DNA from: Methanocella sp.
GTDB taxonomy: Archaea; Halobacteriota; Methanocellia; Methanocellales; Methanocellaceae
Reading direction: 5' to 3'
DNA: 26,162 nt
Assembly: GCF_035506375.1 (NCBI RefSeq)
Contig: NZ_DATJPM010000068.1
Span: forward strand, 1 to 26,162
The notes beneath the pieces are model-generated. The model was not told where the DNA came from and searched no databases. It saw nothing but the letters and a program-made list of their open reading frames with translations. The first letter of the stretch is position 1. The number at the start of each line of letters is the position of its first letter. Shown piece after piece: positions 1-7,128 of the stretch. A program made the position numbers and the translations under genes.

Positions 1-293
1 AGAGCACGGAGGCCCACAAAGTTTTCTTTTTAGATTAAGTTACAAAGTACACAAAGCCGGTTCATTGGCGGTCAGGGCACGAAGGATACAAAGACACAAT
101 GGAATGAACAAGAGCACTTTTTGCCATCATGCCTTCATATCCCTTGTATCTTAGAAGTTCAAAAAGCGGCTTTGTGTCCTTTGTCTCTTAATTATAAAAA
201 AGACTTTGTGAGCCTCCGTGCTCTTCGTGCCTTTGTGGTGAAAAATAGTGCCTCCGTGCACTCCGAGACTTAAAAGGGCATATTCAACAAAGC
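1..293. repeat. Foldback repeat, copy A (inverted partner of 25851-26143)
   Basis: This non-coding stretch is built from degenerate purine-rich units such as CACAAAG, CACGAAG and CACGGAG. Bases 1-60 are an imperfect reverse complement of about 165-224, so the element can fold back on itself. The whole stretch also matches the reverse complement of 25851-26143 without gaps; I count 20 mismatches in 293 positions (about 93% identity). The outer edge is cut by the window start, since the partner copy continues for at least 19 more bases. The matching sequence runs about 50 bases beyond the foldback itself (to about 293). No ORF with coding character lies in it. Confidence 0.9.
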
Positions 294-517
294 ATAAAAA
301 TTGAAAAAGATAATCGGAAACTATCGATAAATTTGGCTATTACGCAAACGATAAAAATAAGACTACTTGCTAAACAATGACCTATCAATATTCGACGCAG
401 CATAAATATTTAATAATGCCTTCGTGCAGCTTCAGGCCCGCTTAGGGTCGCTTCATGGCTGAAAAAAGTCTTAGGGCATTCTTATCAAGCTTAGAAAGCA
501 TTATCGAGTCCAGACGA
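294..517. other. AT-rich intergenic stretch downstream of moaA
   Basis: This 224-base spacer separates repeat copy A from the 3' end of moaA. It is AT-rich and holds a TATA-like string (ATAAATATTTAA, about 401-412). Read on the minus strand, a run of T follows moaA (complement of the A-run near 463-469) and could end its transcript. I see no convincing gene here. A plus-strand ORF starting at 455 is mostly the antisense of moaA. Confidence 0.5.
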
Positions 518-1456
518 TTAATTATCGGAGGTAGCCTTTTCAGCCTTTTTTGGTATCGCTATTGGCGTGGCCTTGAAGAACGGCTCCCGGATGCCGACCG
601 CATACCGCAGCGCCTTTTCGAGCTCATCGTCGTCAAGCCCGCGCAGGTTAACCAGGTTATCGTTGCGCAGCAGGCACGGCTTTAGCTTGAAATCGGACGT
701 GACCCGAAGACGATTGCAGTTCATGCAAAACTCGGAATTATCAATGGGCCGTACGATCTCCACCTCGGCGCCCTGCAGGTAATACTTGGTGCGGCGGTGC
801 ATCTCGCGGCACCTGTAATCGTCCGCCCTCGCCTTAAGGGACTTTTCCAGCGCCGAGATATCGGCGTGATACTTGAAGGTGCCGTGGAAGTTCATGAGCT
901 CGATGACTTGCAGGACCAGAGGCCTGCCCCGGACGAACTCGATCATGTGCTCGACCTCGTCCTCGTTGATGCCTTTCAGGTAGACCATGTTTAGCTTAAC
1001 GGGCGTCAGGCCCGCATCGAGTGCGGCGTCTATACCTTCCATGACATGCCCGAGCTGGCCCTTACGCTGCGTGATGCAGTCAAAGCGGCTGCTGTTCATC
1101 GTATCGAGGCTGACGTTGACCCGGTCAAGCCCCGCATCCTTTAATTTTTTTGCCCTTGGGGCAAGAAGCGTGCCGTTCGTGGTCAGCGAGACGTCCCTCA
1201 GCGGCGGCAGGGCCCTTAAAATATCCTCGAGGTCCCTGCGTAAGAGCGGTTCGCCGCCGGAAAACTTCACCCGGTCGACGCCATACTTTGAGGCGATGCG
1301 CGCCAGGCGGGCGATCTCGTCCACGGCGATCTCCTTGCCGGAGCCGGATTCGCCCTCGTTGTGGCAATAGATGCATTGAAGGTTGCACCTGTTCGTTAAT
1401 GACATCCTGAGGCTCGTTACCCTTCTGCCGTAAGTGTCCACCAGGCTATCCTGCAT
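518..1456 (-). CDS. moaA: GTP 3',8-cyclase (molybdenum cofactor biosynthesis protein A)
   Basis: A radical SAM enzyme of 312 aa that, with MoaC, converts GTP to cyclic pyranopterin monophosphate, the first step of molybdopterin/tungstopterin synthesis. The N-terminal cluster motif is C24-x3-C28-x2-C31, followed by the SAM-binding SGGEP (66-70) and a conserved TTNG (92-95). The second [4Fe-4S] site that holds GTP is C244, C247 and C261. The length fits archaeal MoaA (about 300-330 aa). The usual C-terminal GG of bacterial MoaA is absent; the protein ends in a Lys-rich tail. It is transcribed alone, divergent from the Nif3-like gene. In a methanogen the product would serve Mo/W formylmethanofuran dehydrogenase (inference). 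Confidence 0.95.
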   Translation of the reverse strand: MQDSLVDTYGRRVTSLRMSLTNRCNLQCIYCHNEGESGSGKEIAVDEIARLARIASKYGVDRVKFSGGEPLLRRDLEDILRALPPLRDVSLTTNGTLLAPRAKKLKDAGLDRVNVSLDTMNSSRFDCITQRKGQLGHVMEGIDAALDAGLTPVKLNMVYLKGINEDEVEHMIEFVRGRPLVLQVIELMNFHGTFKYHADISALEKSLKARADDYRCREMHRRTKYYLQGAEVEIVRPIDNSEFCMNCNRLRVTSDFKLKPCLLRNDNLVNLRGLDDDELEKALRYAVGIREPFFKATPIAIPKKAEKATSDN

Positions 1457-1598
1457 CTAAAATCAGTAGGTTTTTGACATTATTAACTTTGTGCCATTTG
1501 TCAATCTAATTCGATTGCACACGATGTTTAATATTTTTGGAGTGCTCACCAAAAGACTATAATTTATTCATGCGACAATTACATCTGTAAGTGTATTT
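1457..1598. promoter_or_regulatory. Divergent promoter region between moaA and the Nif3-like gene
   Basis: An archaeal TATA box (TATAATTTA, 1558-1566) sits about 37 bases before the ATG at 1599, implying a leader of roughly 12 bases and no clear ribosome binding site. A dyad of TTGACA (1474-1479) and TGTCAA (1499-1504), separated by 19 bases, lies on the moaA side, 18-48 bases before its ATG, where a repressor could act. The operator role is inference. Confidence 0.5.
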
Positions 1599-2354
1599 AT
1601 GAAGCTCAGTAACCTCGTTTCCAGGCTGGAGGAGATCGCCCCCCCGGACCTGGCGGATGAATTCGACGCGGGCCGGATCGGCCTGATAGTGAAGGGCAGG
1701 GGCGACGTCACGAAGGTGGCCACGGCGCTGGACCCGACGCCATACGCTATACAGCGGGCCGTCGACGAGGGGGCGCAGATGCTGGTCACGCACCACACGC
1801 TCATCTGGGACCCGGTAAATAGCATCGACGAAGACCTGGCGGCCCGACTGAAGCTGCTGCTGGATAACGATGTTTCTCTCTATTCGATGCATACGAACTA
1901 CGATAACGCGCCCGGCGGCGTGAACGACGTGCTCGCCGGGCTCATCGGGCTCGCCGGCCCGGAGTTATTCTCCGGCGGGCGGGCCGGGAACGTGCCTGAA
2001 ACGAGGCTGCACGCCTTCGCGGAAGAGGTTTCGAAAAAGCTGGGCTGTGGCGTCGAATACGTCGGCGACGACGAGCGCCGGATAAAAAAAGCGGCGCTGG
2101 TCGCGGGCAGCGGGTTCCGCCTGGCGCTGGACACGGCGAGGGCCGCCCGAGTGGACGTGCTGCTGTCGTCCGAGCTGAAGCACGACGTCATTCTGGGCCG
2201 TGGCGATGTGGCGCTGGTGAGCGCGCCCCATTATTTCACGGAAGCGCCGGCGATGAAAGCGCTTGCTGGCCGGCTGACCCCCTCGATACCGGCAGTCTTC
2301 ATCGACGACCCGCCCCATATAAAAACGATATGCCAGGATGGAAGACGGCATTGA
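1599..2354 (+). CDS. Nif3-like dinuclear metal center protein (DUF34 family)
   Basis: A 251-aa member of the Nif3 / 'GTP cyclohydrolase I type 2' family, cytosolic proteins that bind two metal ions in a toroidal hexamer. The exact reaction is unsettled for the family. The metal ligands are visible: VTHH (H65, H66), H98, D102 in the HTNYD string, and near the C-terminus H211 and E215 (HYFTE). Length matches the short archaeal form without the inserted PII-like domain. The ATG lies about 37 bases after a TATA box and has no obvious Shine-Dalgarno, so translation may be near-leaderless. Its last 25 bases overlap the next gene, pointing to a two-gene operon. Confidence 0.9.
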   Translation: MKLSNLVSRLEEIAPPDLADEFDAGRIGLIVKGRGDVTKVATALDPTPYAIQRAVDEGAQMLVTHHTLIWDPVNSIDEDLAARLKLLLDNDVSLYSMHTNYDNAPGGVNDVLAGLIGLAGPELFSGGRAGNVPETRLHAFAEEVSKKLGCGVEYVGDDERRIKKAALVAGSGFRLALDTARAARVDVLLSSELKHDVILGRGDVALVSAPHYFTEAPAMKALAGRLTPSIPAVFIDDPPHIKTICQDGRRH

Positions 2355-2692
2355 GCATCTTCGAGGACATAGGGACACAGGGCCTCACGCCCGAGAATGA
2401 ACAGCGCCTGGCTGAGGAGTTCGGCTCCCGCGGTAAAAAGGCCGTGGAGACCGTGAGGTCCGGAAAAGTTAAGAAATACCGGGACTTCTTCGTGGTAAAG
2501 GGATCCACCGGAGACTATATCGTCGAGGACGATTTCTGCACCTGCAACGATTACCTGTATCGCCTGTCCATCAAGGGCGGCGTGTGCTATCATTCCATCG
2601 CCGTCCGCATCGCGAAGGCCACGGGCGAGTACGAGACCATCGACCAGTGGTACACCGATATCATGCCCGAAAGCCGGAAGCCCGTGCATTAA
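2330..2692 (+). CDS. SWIM zinc-finger protein
   Basis: A 120-aa cytosolic protein with a SWIM-type zinc-finger signature: C70-x-C72, then C86-x-H88 after 13 residues. SWIM fingers are predicted to bind DNA or proteins; in archaea, short stand-alone versions of unknown function are common. The N-terminal half is a charged helical region with no recognised domain. The gene starts inside the last 25 bases of the Nif3-like gene in another frame, so the two are probably translated in a coupled way. A role in nucleic-acid binding is inferred only from the finger. Confidence 0.85.
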   Translation: MPGWKTALSIFEDIGTQGLTPENEQRLAEEFGSRGKKAVETVRSGKVKKYRDFFVVKGSTGDYIVEDDFCTCNDYLYRLSIKGGVCYHSIAVRIAKATGEYETIDQWYTDIMPESRKPVH

Positions 2693-2737
2693 TGTTTTAT
2701 AGGATGTCCACTTAAGCGCCCATATACGGGTGTGGGT

Positions 2738-3877
2738 ATGGCGGCGGCATCGGGTCATCATAAAATAACTTTTTCATTCGCCGGGCTATCAGTGCCATCC
2801 TGGCTCTCTTATACGATGCTCCTCTTCATAGTGACCCGATTTATGCTGACCGCCATCGGGGTCATCGGCTACAACGTGATCGCCGGCAGGATCATCTCAA
2901 CCTTTTCAGGCATGTTAAAGATCTGGGACGTCTGGGACTCGGAGCGCTATCTGTATATAGCGCAGCACTGGTACCCGCATACGACCGACGTTTCGCAGCT
3001 TACGAACTACGTGTTCTTCCCGCTCTATCCTCTACTGATGAAGCTTCTGGCGTTCGTCACCGATGATTATCTCCTCTCGGGCATCATTATCTCGAACGTC
3101 TGCCTGTTTATTTCGTGCTATTACGTTTATAAGCTCGCGCTCCTGGATTCGGACGAGGCTACGGCTATTCGGTCTATAAAGTATCTCTTTCTCTTCCCCA
3201 CGGCGTTCATCCTGTCGGGCGTCTTCACGGAGTCCCTGTTCCTGGCGCTGAGCATCGCCTGCTTCTACTATGCCCGAAAAGGAAGCTGGCTGGCCTCCGG
3301 CATGCTGGGCGCGCTGGCATCCGTGACGCGGCCCTATGGCATCATCATCATCGTGCCCATGCTCGTTGAATATTTATGCTCTGTCCATTTTGATCCCAAG
3401 AAGATCGATAAAAACTCCCTGGCCCTGCTTATCCCCCCGCTTGGCCTGGCTGTCTTCATGGCCTACGAGTATTACATGACGGGCGACTTCCTGGCCTTCG
3501 CCCACGCCCAGGCGCTCTGGAGCTTCACGCTGCAGAACCCCCTGCTACAGCTTCTCCTGCGCTTCAGTGAAATGGGCATGGACGTGCGCTTCAACGCCAT
3601 CCTCACGGTCGTCGCCCTGCTGGTCCTGCTCGCCGGCTATAAAAAGATCGGCATATCGCAGCTCGCCTATGGCCTGCTATTAATATTTATACCGTTGTGC
3701 TCGGCTGGCTCCGACTGGAGCATGTCCCGCTACATCCTGGTCGTCTTCCCGCTGTACTTCATCATGGCCTGTTATACGAAAAACGAGTACGCCGACCAGG
3801 CCCTCACCATCGGCCTGGCCATGCTCCAGGGGCTGCTCATGGCTACCTGGGCCACCTGGGGCTTCTACGTGATATGA
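2738..3877 (+). CDS. PIG-V/Gpi18-like GT-C mannosyltransferase, membrane protein
   Basis: A polytopic membrane protein of about 379 aa with roughly 8-10 hydrophobic segments. After the first membrane segment it carries WDVWDSERYLYIA, the acidic loop typical of GT-C lipid-sugar-dependent glycosyltransferases, followed by FFPLYPLLM, both characteristic of the PIG-V/Gpi18 (COG5542) family. Such enzymes transfer mannose from a polyprenyl-phosphate sugar to a lipid or protein on the outer face of the membrane. The acceptor here is unknown; archaea lack GPI anchors in general, so a surface glycolipid or glycoprotein is a guess. A GTG at 2732 is an alternative start; I prefer the ATG at 2738, preceded by GGGTG. 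The stop is directly followed by the 3878-4228 repeat block. Confidence 0.85.
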   Translation: MAAASGHHKITFSFAGLSVPSWLSYTMLLFIVTRFMLTAIGVIGYNVIAGRIISTFSGMLKIWDVWDSERYLYIAQHWYPHTTDVSQLTNYVFFPLYPLLMKLLAFVTDDYLLSGIIISNVCLFISCYYVYKLALLDSDEATAIRSIKYLFLFPTAFILSGVFTESLFLALSIACFYYARKGSWLASGMLGALASVTRPYGIIIIVPMLVEYLCSVHFDPKKIDKNSLALLIPPLGLAVFMAYEYYMTGDFLAFAHAQALWSFTLQNPLLQLLLRFSEMGMDVRFNAILTVVALLVLLAGYKKIGISQLAYGLLLIFIPLCSAGSDWSMSRYILVVFPLYFIMACYTKNEYADQALTIGLAMLQGLLMATWATWGFYVI

Positions 3878-4228
3878 ACCACAGTGGTCACCGAGAGATA
3901 ATTCACCCGAGAGATAATTCACCACAGTGGTCCACAGAGGCCACGGAGGACGATTTATTATTCACCACAGTGGTCACCGAGAGATAATTCACCACAGTGT
4001 TTCACAGAGGCCACAGAGGATTTTATTAATTTTCACCACAGTGTTTCACAGAGGCCACAGTGGTCTTTTTAAAATATGTCACAGAGGCATCACAGAGATG
4101 CAGAGCCTATCAACTGGTCGGGGTCTGCGAGGGGCGAGCGAAGCGAGTCCCCTTCAGCATATAAAAGAAACCTCTGTGGCCACTGTGAACCACTGTGGTG
4201 AATAAAAAAGCCACTGTGACCGCTGTGG
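3878..4228. repeat. CACAGTG/CACAGAG repeat cluster with foldback ends
   Basis: This 351-base block fills the gap between the convergent mannosyltransferase and cdc6 genes. The 12-mer TTCACCACAGTG occurs four times in direct orientation (3918-3929, 3961-3972, 3988-3999, 4032-4043) and once inverted at 4191-4202. It is surrounded by many degenerate CACAGAG/CACAGTG units. The right edge (about 4172-4202) is the reverse complement of units in the left half, so the block can form a long imperfect hairpin. A central string GAGCGAAGCGAG lies near 4135-4147. Spacing is irregular, unlike CRISPR. ORFs here only encode repeat-derived His-rich peptides. Confidence 0.85.
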
Positions 4229-5389
4229 TTAAACGTCGATGCGCTTTTCGACCTCTTTCGGGTCATAGTTGAGGGACACGAGCCGGCTCTGACCCCGTGT
4301 GCCCTTGCCCGTCGTGTTCAGTGAGATGATCTTCAGTCCCTCGAGCCGGTTCACCATCTCGTAGAAGGACGTGTAGCCGAGGTCGGTCTTCCCCTTGAAG
4401 CACTCGTAGAGTTCCCCGGACATCATCTCATCTTTGCCCGAGTCCACGATGCACTTTAAAAGGACCTTCTCCTCCTTCTTGAGGTTCCGGATGGTATAGT
4501 TCAGGTGAATATACCGGGAGCCCTCGTAGGCCTTCTCGATGTCCTCTTTCGATATGGTGCGGCTGGCACGGCGCTCGGCGTTCAGGCCGGCGCGCTTGAG
4601 CATGTTGATGCCCACCCGGAGGTCGCCCGTATCGGCCGTATAGCCGGCCACGAGGTCGATCAGGTCGTCGGAGATGACGCCCTGCATAAAGCCGTAGCGG
4701 ACACGGTACTTCAGGATGTCCCTGATCTCTTCGGGCGAATACTGGGGGAAGGCGATCTCCTCTGGGAGGAACACCGACTGCACCTGGGGCGTCAGGTCGC
4801 GCACCATGTCCAGCGTCAGGTCGCTCAATATAGTGATGACGCCCACCTTGGCGCCGGGCTGCACCTCGTGCATGCGCAATAAAGAATAAAGCACCTCGTC
4901 GGCCTCCTTGCTCGCCATCAAATAGTTAAAATCGTCGAGCGCGACGATGAGGACGCGCTTCTTTTCCACGAGGTGCTTCGCTATCTGCGAGAATAATTTC
5001 TTAAAAGATATGCCAGAAGACGGGGGAGGGTAGCCGAAGAGCTTCTTGAAAACCTGGGCGAAGATGGCGTACCGCGTGGAGTCCACCTGGCAGTTGATGT
5101 AGACCGGCACGACCTTCTGGGTGGCGTTTTCCAGCTCGGCGAACACTTTCAGTACGGCAGACGTTTTACCCGTCCCGGGGGCGCCTCTACAGTAGGCGTT
5201 CAGGGGGGTCGAGCCCCGGAGAGCGGGCGCCACACTGAACTTGAGGGAGCGCATCTGGGCGTCCCGGTGCAGCAGATTCTCAGGTAAAAAATCCAGCTCG
5301 AAGTATTCCTGTTCCTTGAATATCGTCTGGTCCCACAGGAGAAGGTCTTTCGTCATATCAGTACAAACTTTCACTCCACTGATAACCAT
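4229..5389 (-). CDS. cdc6: Orc1/Cdc6-type DNA replication initiator
   Basis: A 386-aa AAA+ protein of the archaeal Orc1/Cdc6 family, which binds origin repeats and loads the MCM helicase. Walker A is GAPGTGKTS (69-77). Walker B is ALDDFN (150-155), with Asp153 where Glu is usual. The sensor-1 region reads TILSDL, with Ser where many family members have Asn. The sensor-2 region is GDLRVGINMLKRAG (about 256-269). The last 100 residues form the winged-helix DNA-binding domain. The start at 5389 lacks a clear ribosome binding site; an internal Met12 is an alternative. Only 44 bases separate it from the upstream polyferredoxin gene on the same strand. The departures at Walker B and sensor 1 suggest a paralog rather than the main initiator, but this is inference. 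Confidence 0.93.
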   Translation of the reverse strand: MVISGVKVCTDMTKDLLLWDQTIFKEQEYFELDFLPENLLHRDAQMRSLKFSVAPALRGSTPLNAYCRGAPGTGKTSAVLKVFAELENATQKVVPVYINCQVDSTRYAIFAQVFKKLFGYPPPSSGISFKKLFSQIAKHLVEKKRVLIVALDDFNYLMASKEADEVLYSLLRMHEVQPGAKVGVITILSDLTLDMVRDLTPQVQSVFLPEEIAFPQYSPEEIRDILKYRVRYGFMQGVISDDLIDLVAGYTADTGDLRVGINMLKRAGLNAERRASRTISKEDIEKAYEGSRYIHLNYTIRNLKKEEKVLLKCIVDSGKDEMMSGELYECFKGKTDLGYTSFYEMVNRLEGLKIISLNTTGKGTRGQSRLVSLNYDPKEVEKRIDV

Positions 5390-5433
5390 GTTGGTACTGG
5401 TTAATATACTATGTGGAAAGCGAGCTGAAAATA

Positions 5434-6261
5434 TTATTTAACTATGGCCAGGAAGCGCTCCATGAGCTCCGCGGCATTCGGCGTACATGGGCTGCATGCA
5501 TTGGCGAAGCCGCCAGGATTTTCATTCGGAAATACTTTCAGTACTCCCGCCCGGCAGGCGGCTTCGCACCGGCCGCATCCCTTGCAGCGCATTGTGTCGA
5601 TCGCCGGGCCCGCGTGCATATCCACCCGGACCGCCTTGAACGGGCAGGCGGCCTCGCAGCTCGTGCACCTGGTGCACGCGTCGGGATCCGAGACACGGGC
5701 CGTGCCGAACCCCAGGATATTATCCATGTACGCCCTCGAGGCGTCGCGGGTCTTGAACATCAGGCAGCAGCACGGGCAGCAGGAGCAGATCTCTACAGTC
5801 CTCGACGGGTTCGCGCCGATGGCCTCGAACTCCAGGGATGACCAGACCACGTTGGTGACGAGCCCCATCGAGCGGGCCCGTTCAAGCCATTCGAGGGCCT
5901 CCCGGCCGGTGGCCGGCCTCGCCCTGTACTTGATCGACCGCGCCCCTTCGCCCAGGTACACGCAGCCTGGGCTTACCGGGTAATCCTTACAGCGGTGCGC
6001 ATCGCGGCAAACGCACGTGTCGGCGATGGCGACGTACGCGGCCGAATCGACGAGCCGGCGCACCACGTCGTACGGGAGGATGGCCGAAGTCTCCTGCACC
6101 CTTGCGTTCACCGGCACCGTCACGACCGTGAATCTCTTTGCGGCGACGGGGGCCTCGAAGAGCCGGCCGGCGACGGGCAGCCTCGAGAGGCTGAAAAACA
6201 GCTCTGCCATGTGATACGCCGTGCCATAGGCCAGACTTGCCATCGTATCCTGTAGTGACAT
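5434..6261 (-). CDS. Cysteine-rich 4Fe-4S protein with C-terminal 2x[4Fe-4S] ferredoxin domain
   Basis: A 275-aa, probably cytosolic iron-sulfur protein of a family seen in anaerobes; its function is not established. The N-terminal part has a CVC (83-85), C91 and C100 set after a conserved ILPYDVV stretch, then CSCCPCCC (159-166). Two ferredoxin motifs follow: C196-x2-C199-x2-C202-x3-C206 and C226-x2-C229-x2-C232-x3-C236, with a further C256/C259 pair near the end. So at least two, and perhaps four, clusters can be bound. An electron-transfer or Fe-S/metal-sensing role is inferred. The start at 6261 has no strong ribosome binding site; Met7 is an alternative. It precedes cdc6 on the same strand by 44 bases. 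Confidence 0.82.
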   Translation of the reverse strand: MSLQDTMASLAYGTAYHMAELFFSLSRLPVAGRLFEAPVAAKRFTVVTVPVNARVQETSAILPYDVVRRLVDSAAYVAIADTCVCRDAHRCKDYPVSPGCVYLGEGARSIKYRARPATGREALEWLERARSMGLVTNVVWSSLEFEAIGANPSRTVEICSCCPCCCLMFKTRDASRAYMDNILGFGTARVSDPDACTRCTSCEAACPFKAVRVDMHAGPAIDTMRCKGCGRCEAACRAGVLKVFPNENPGGFANACSPCTPNAAELMERFLAIVK

Positions 6262-6314
6262 ACTTGAATTATCTGTGTCCCTGCCCGTTAAAAAATCTTA
6301 TCCATACTGAGAAG

Positions 6315-6363
6315 CTATATAATGGGTCAGGGCTAATTGGGGGTCGTTTTAGCCGCCAGGAGG
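6315..6363 (+). promoter_or_regulatory. Promoter and ribosome binding site for the GTG-started stalk protein
   Basis: CTATATAAT (6315-6323) is a good archaeal TATA box, predicting a start of transcription near 6346. AGGAGG at 6358-6363 is a full Shine-Dalgarno placed seven bases before the GTG at 6371, which fixes that start. Confidence 0.7.
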
Positions 6364-6370
6364 CCGCCTC

Positions 6371-7081
6371 GTGCTCAATGAACTACTGAACCTGGTCAAG
6401 AAGAACCGCAGGGCCATAGCCTTAGTCATCATCATTTTCGCCGTCACGGGCATGGCCGTCATCTCAGCATACCTCATCGTCACGTATGGGATGGCGCCTG
6501 CCGCCCCGTCGCCGACGCCGCGGCCCACCACCGTGCCTACGCCCACGGTCGCGGCGACTCCAGAGCCTTCTCCGACGGCCACGCCGGAGCCATCGCCCAC
6601 GCCGACGCCGGTGCCGACGGTGACGCCGGACCTCGATATCAAGGAATCGATCACTCCGCTCGACCAGTACGCTCCGAATTATATGGTCCACGTGGACCAG
6701 AGCATGACCGCGGGCCAGCTCAGTCTCGACCTTGCCCACAGCGACTCGGGCGGCCAGTATGCGTATCTTAACGATACGTACGTCACGCACTTTACGCTAG
6801 TCGATATATCGAACGCGCCCGTCGGCCGGATCAAGATCCATACCATATGCAGAAACGACAGCGGGACTGACTACACAGTTTATGAAAGCGAGCGCGTCGA
6901 CACTGTGCTGCTAAACCCGAGCGACAAGATCTCCCGCACCGTGGGCTTCCAGGTGGGAGCGGGCACCCCGCCGGGAAAGTACATTATCCAGATAGAAGTC
7001 TACACCGACCCGGATGGAAACGAAAGCTGGTCGGGATATGGCTGCGGCTTCGAGACGGGCCTGAATATCCTGCGGCCTTAA
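6371..7081 (+). CDS. Membrane-anchored extracellular protein with Pro/Thr-rich stalk
   Basis: A 236-aa protein with a basic N-terminus (KKNRR, 10-14), one membrane segment (about 15-39) and a low-complexity Pro/Thr/Glu linker (about 42-86, repeats of TPEPSPT). A globular domain of about 150 aa with beta character and three Cys follows. The layout indicates a type II or uncleaved-signal protein with the domain displayed outside the cell on an extended, possibly O-glycosylated stalk. The GTG start is set by an AGGAGG seven bases upstream. The C-terminal domain resembles no family I can name; its pattern (GRIKIHTICRNDSG, PPGKYIIQIEVYTD) recalls small beta-sandwich surface domains. Its neighbour downstream (AIM24 family) is 47 bases away on the same strand. 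Confidence 0.8.
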   Translation: MLNELLNLVKKNRRAIALVIIIFAVTGMAVISAYLIVTYGMAPAAPSPTPRPTTVPTPTVAATPEPSPTATPEPSPTPTPVPTVTPDLDIKESITPLDQYAPNYMVHVDQSMTAGQLSLDLAHSDSGGQYAYLNDTYVTHFTLVDISNAPVGRIKIHTICRNDSGTDYTVYESERVDTVLLNPSDKISRTVGFQVGAGTPPGKYIIQIEVYTDPDGNESWSGYGCGFETGLNILRP

Positions 7082-7128
7082 AGGTAACAATTATCACTTC
7101 GTATCCCATACCTAAGTTGGGTAATTCA

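Noticed and set aside
455..685. Plus-strand 76-aa ORF starting near a TATA-like string
   Set aside because: Most of it is antisense to moaA and the protein has no recognisable features; the coding signal follows moaA on the other strand.
3697..4205. ORFs running into the repeat block (His-rich peptides)
   Set aside because: Their sequence comes from the repeated CAC units and an out-of-frame part of the mannosyltransferase gene.
3878..4228. CRISPR-like array
   Set aside because: Repeat units are short and degenerate, spacing is irregular, no unique spacers of even length, and no cas gene is in the window.
5390..5433. Replication origin next to cdc6
   Set aside because: Only 44 bases are free and no clear origin-recognition repeat pairs or unwinding tract are visible.
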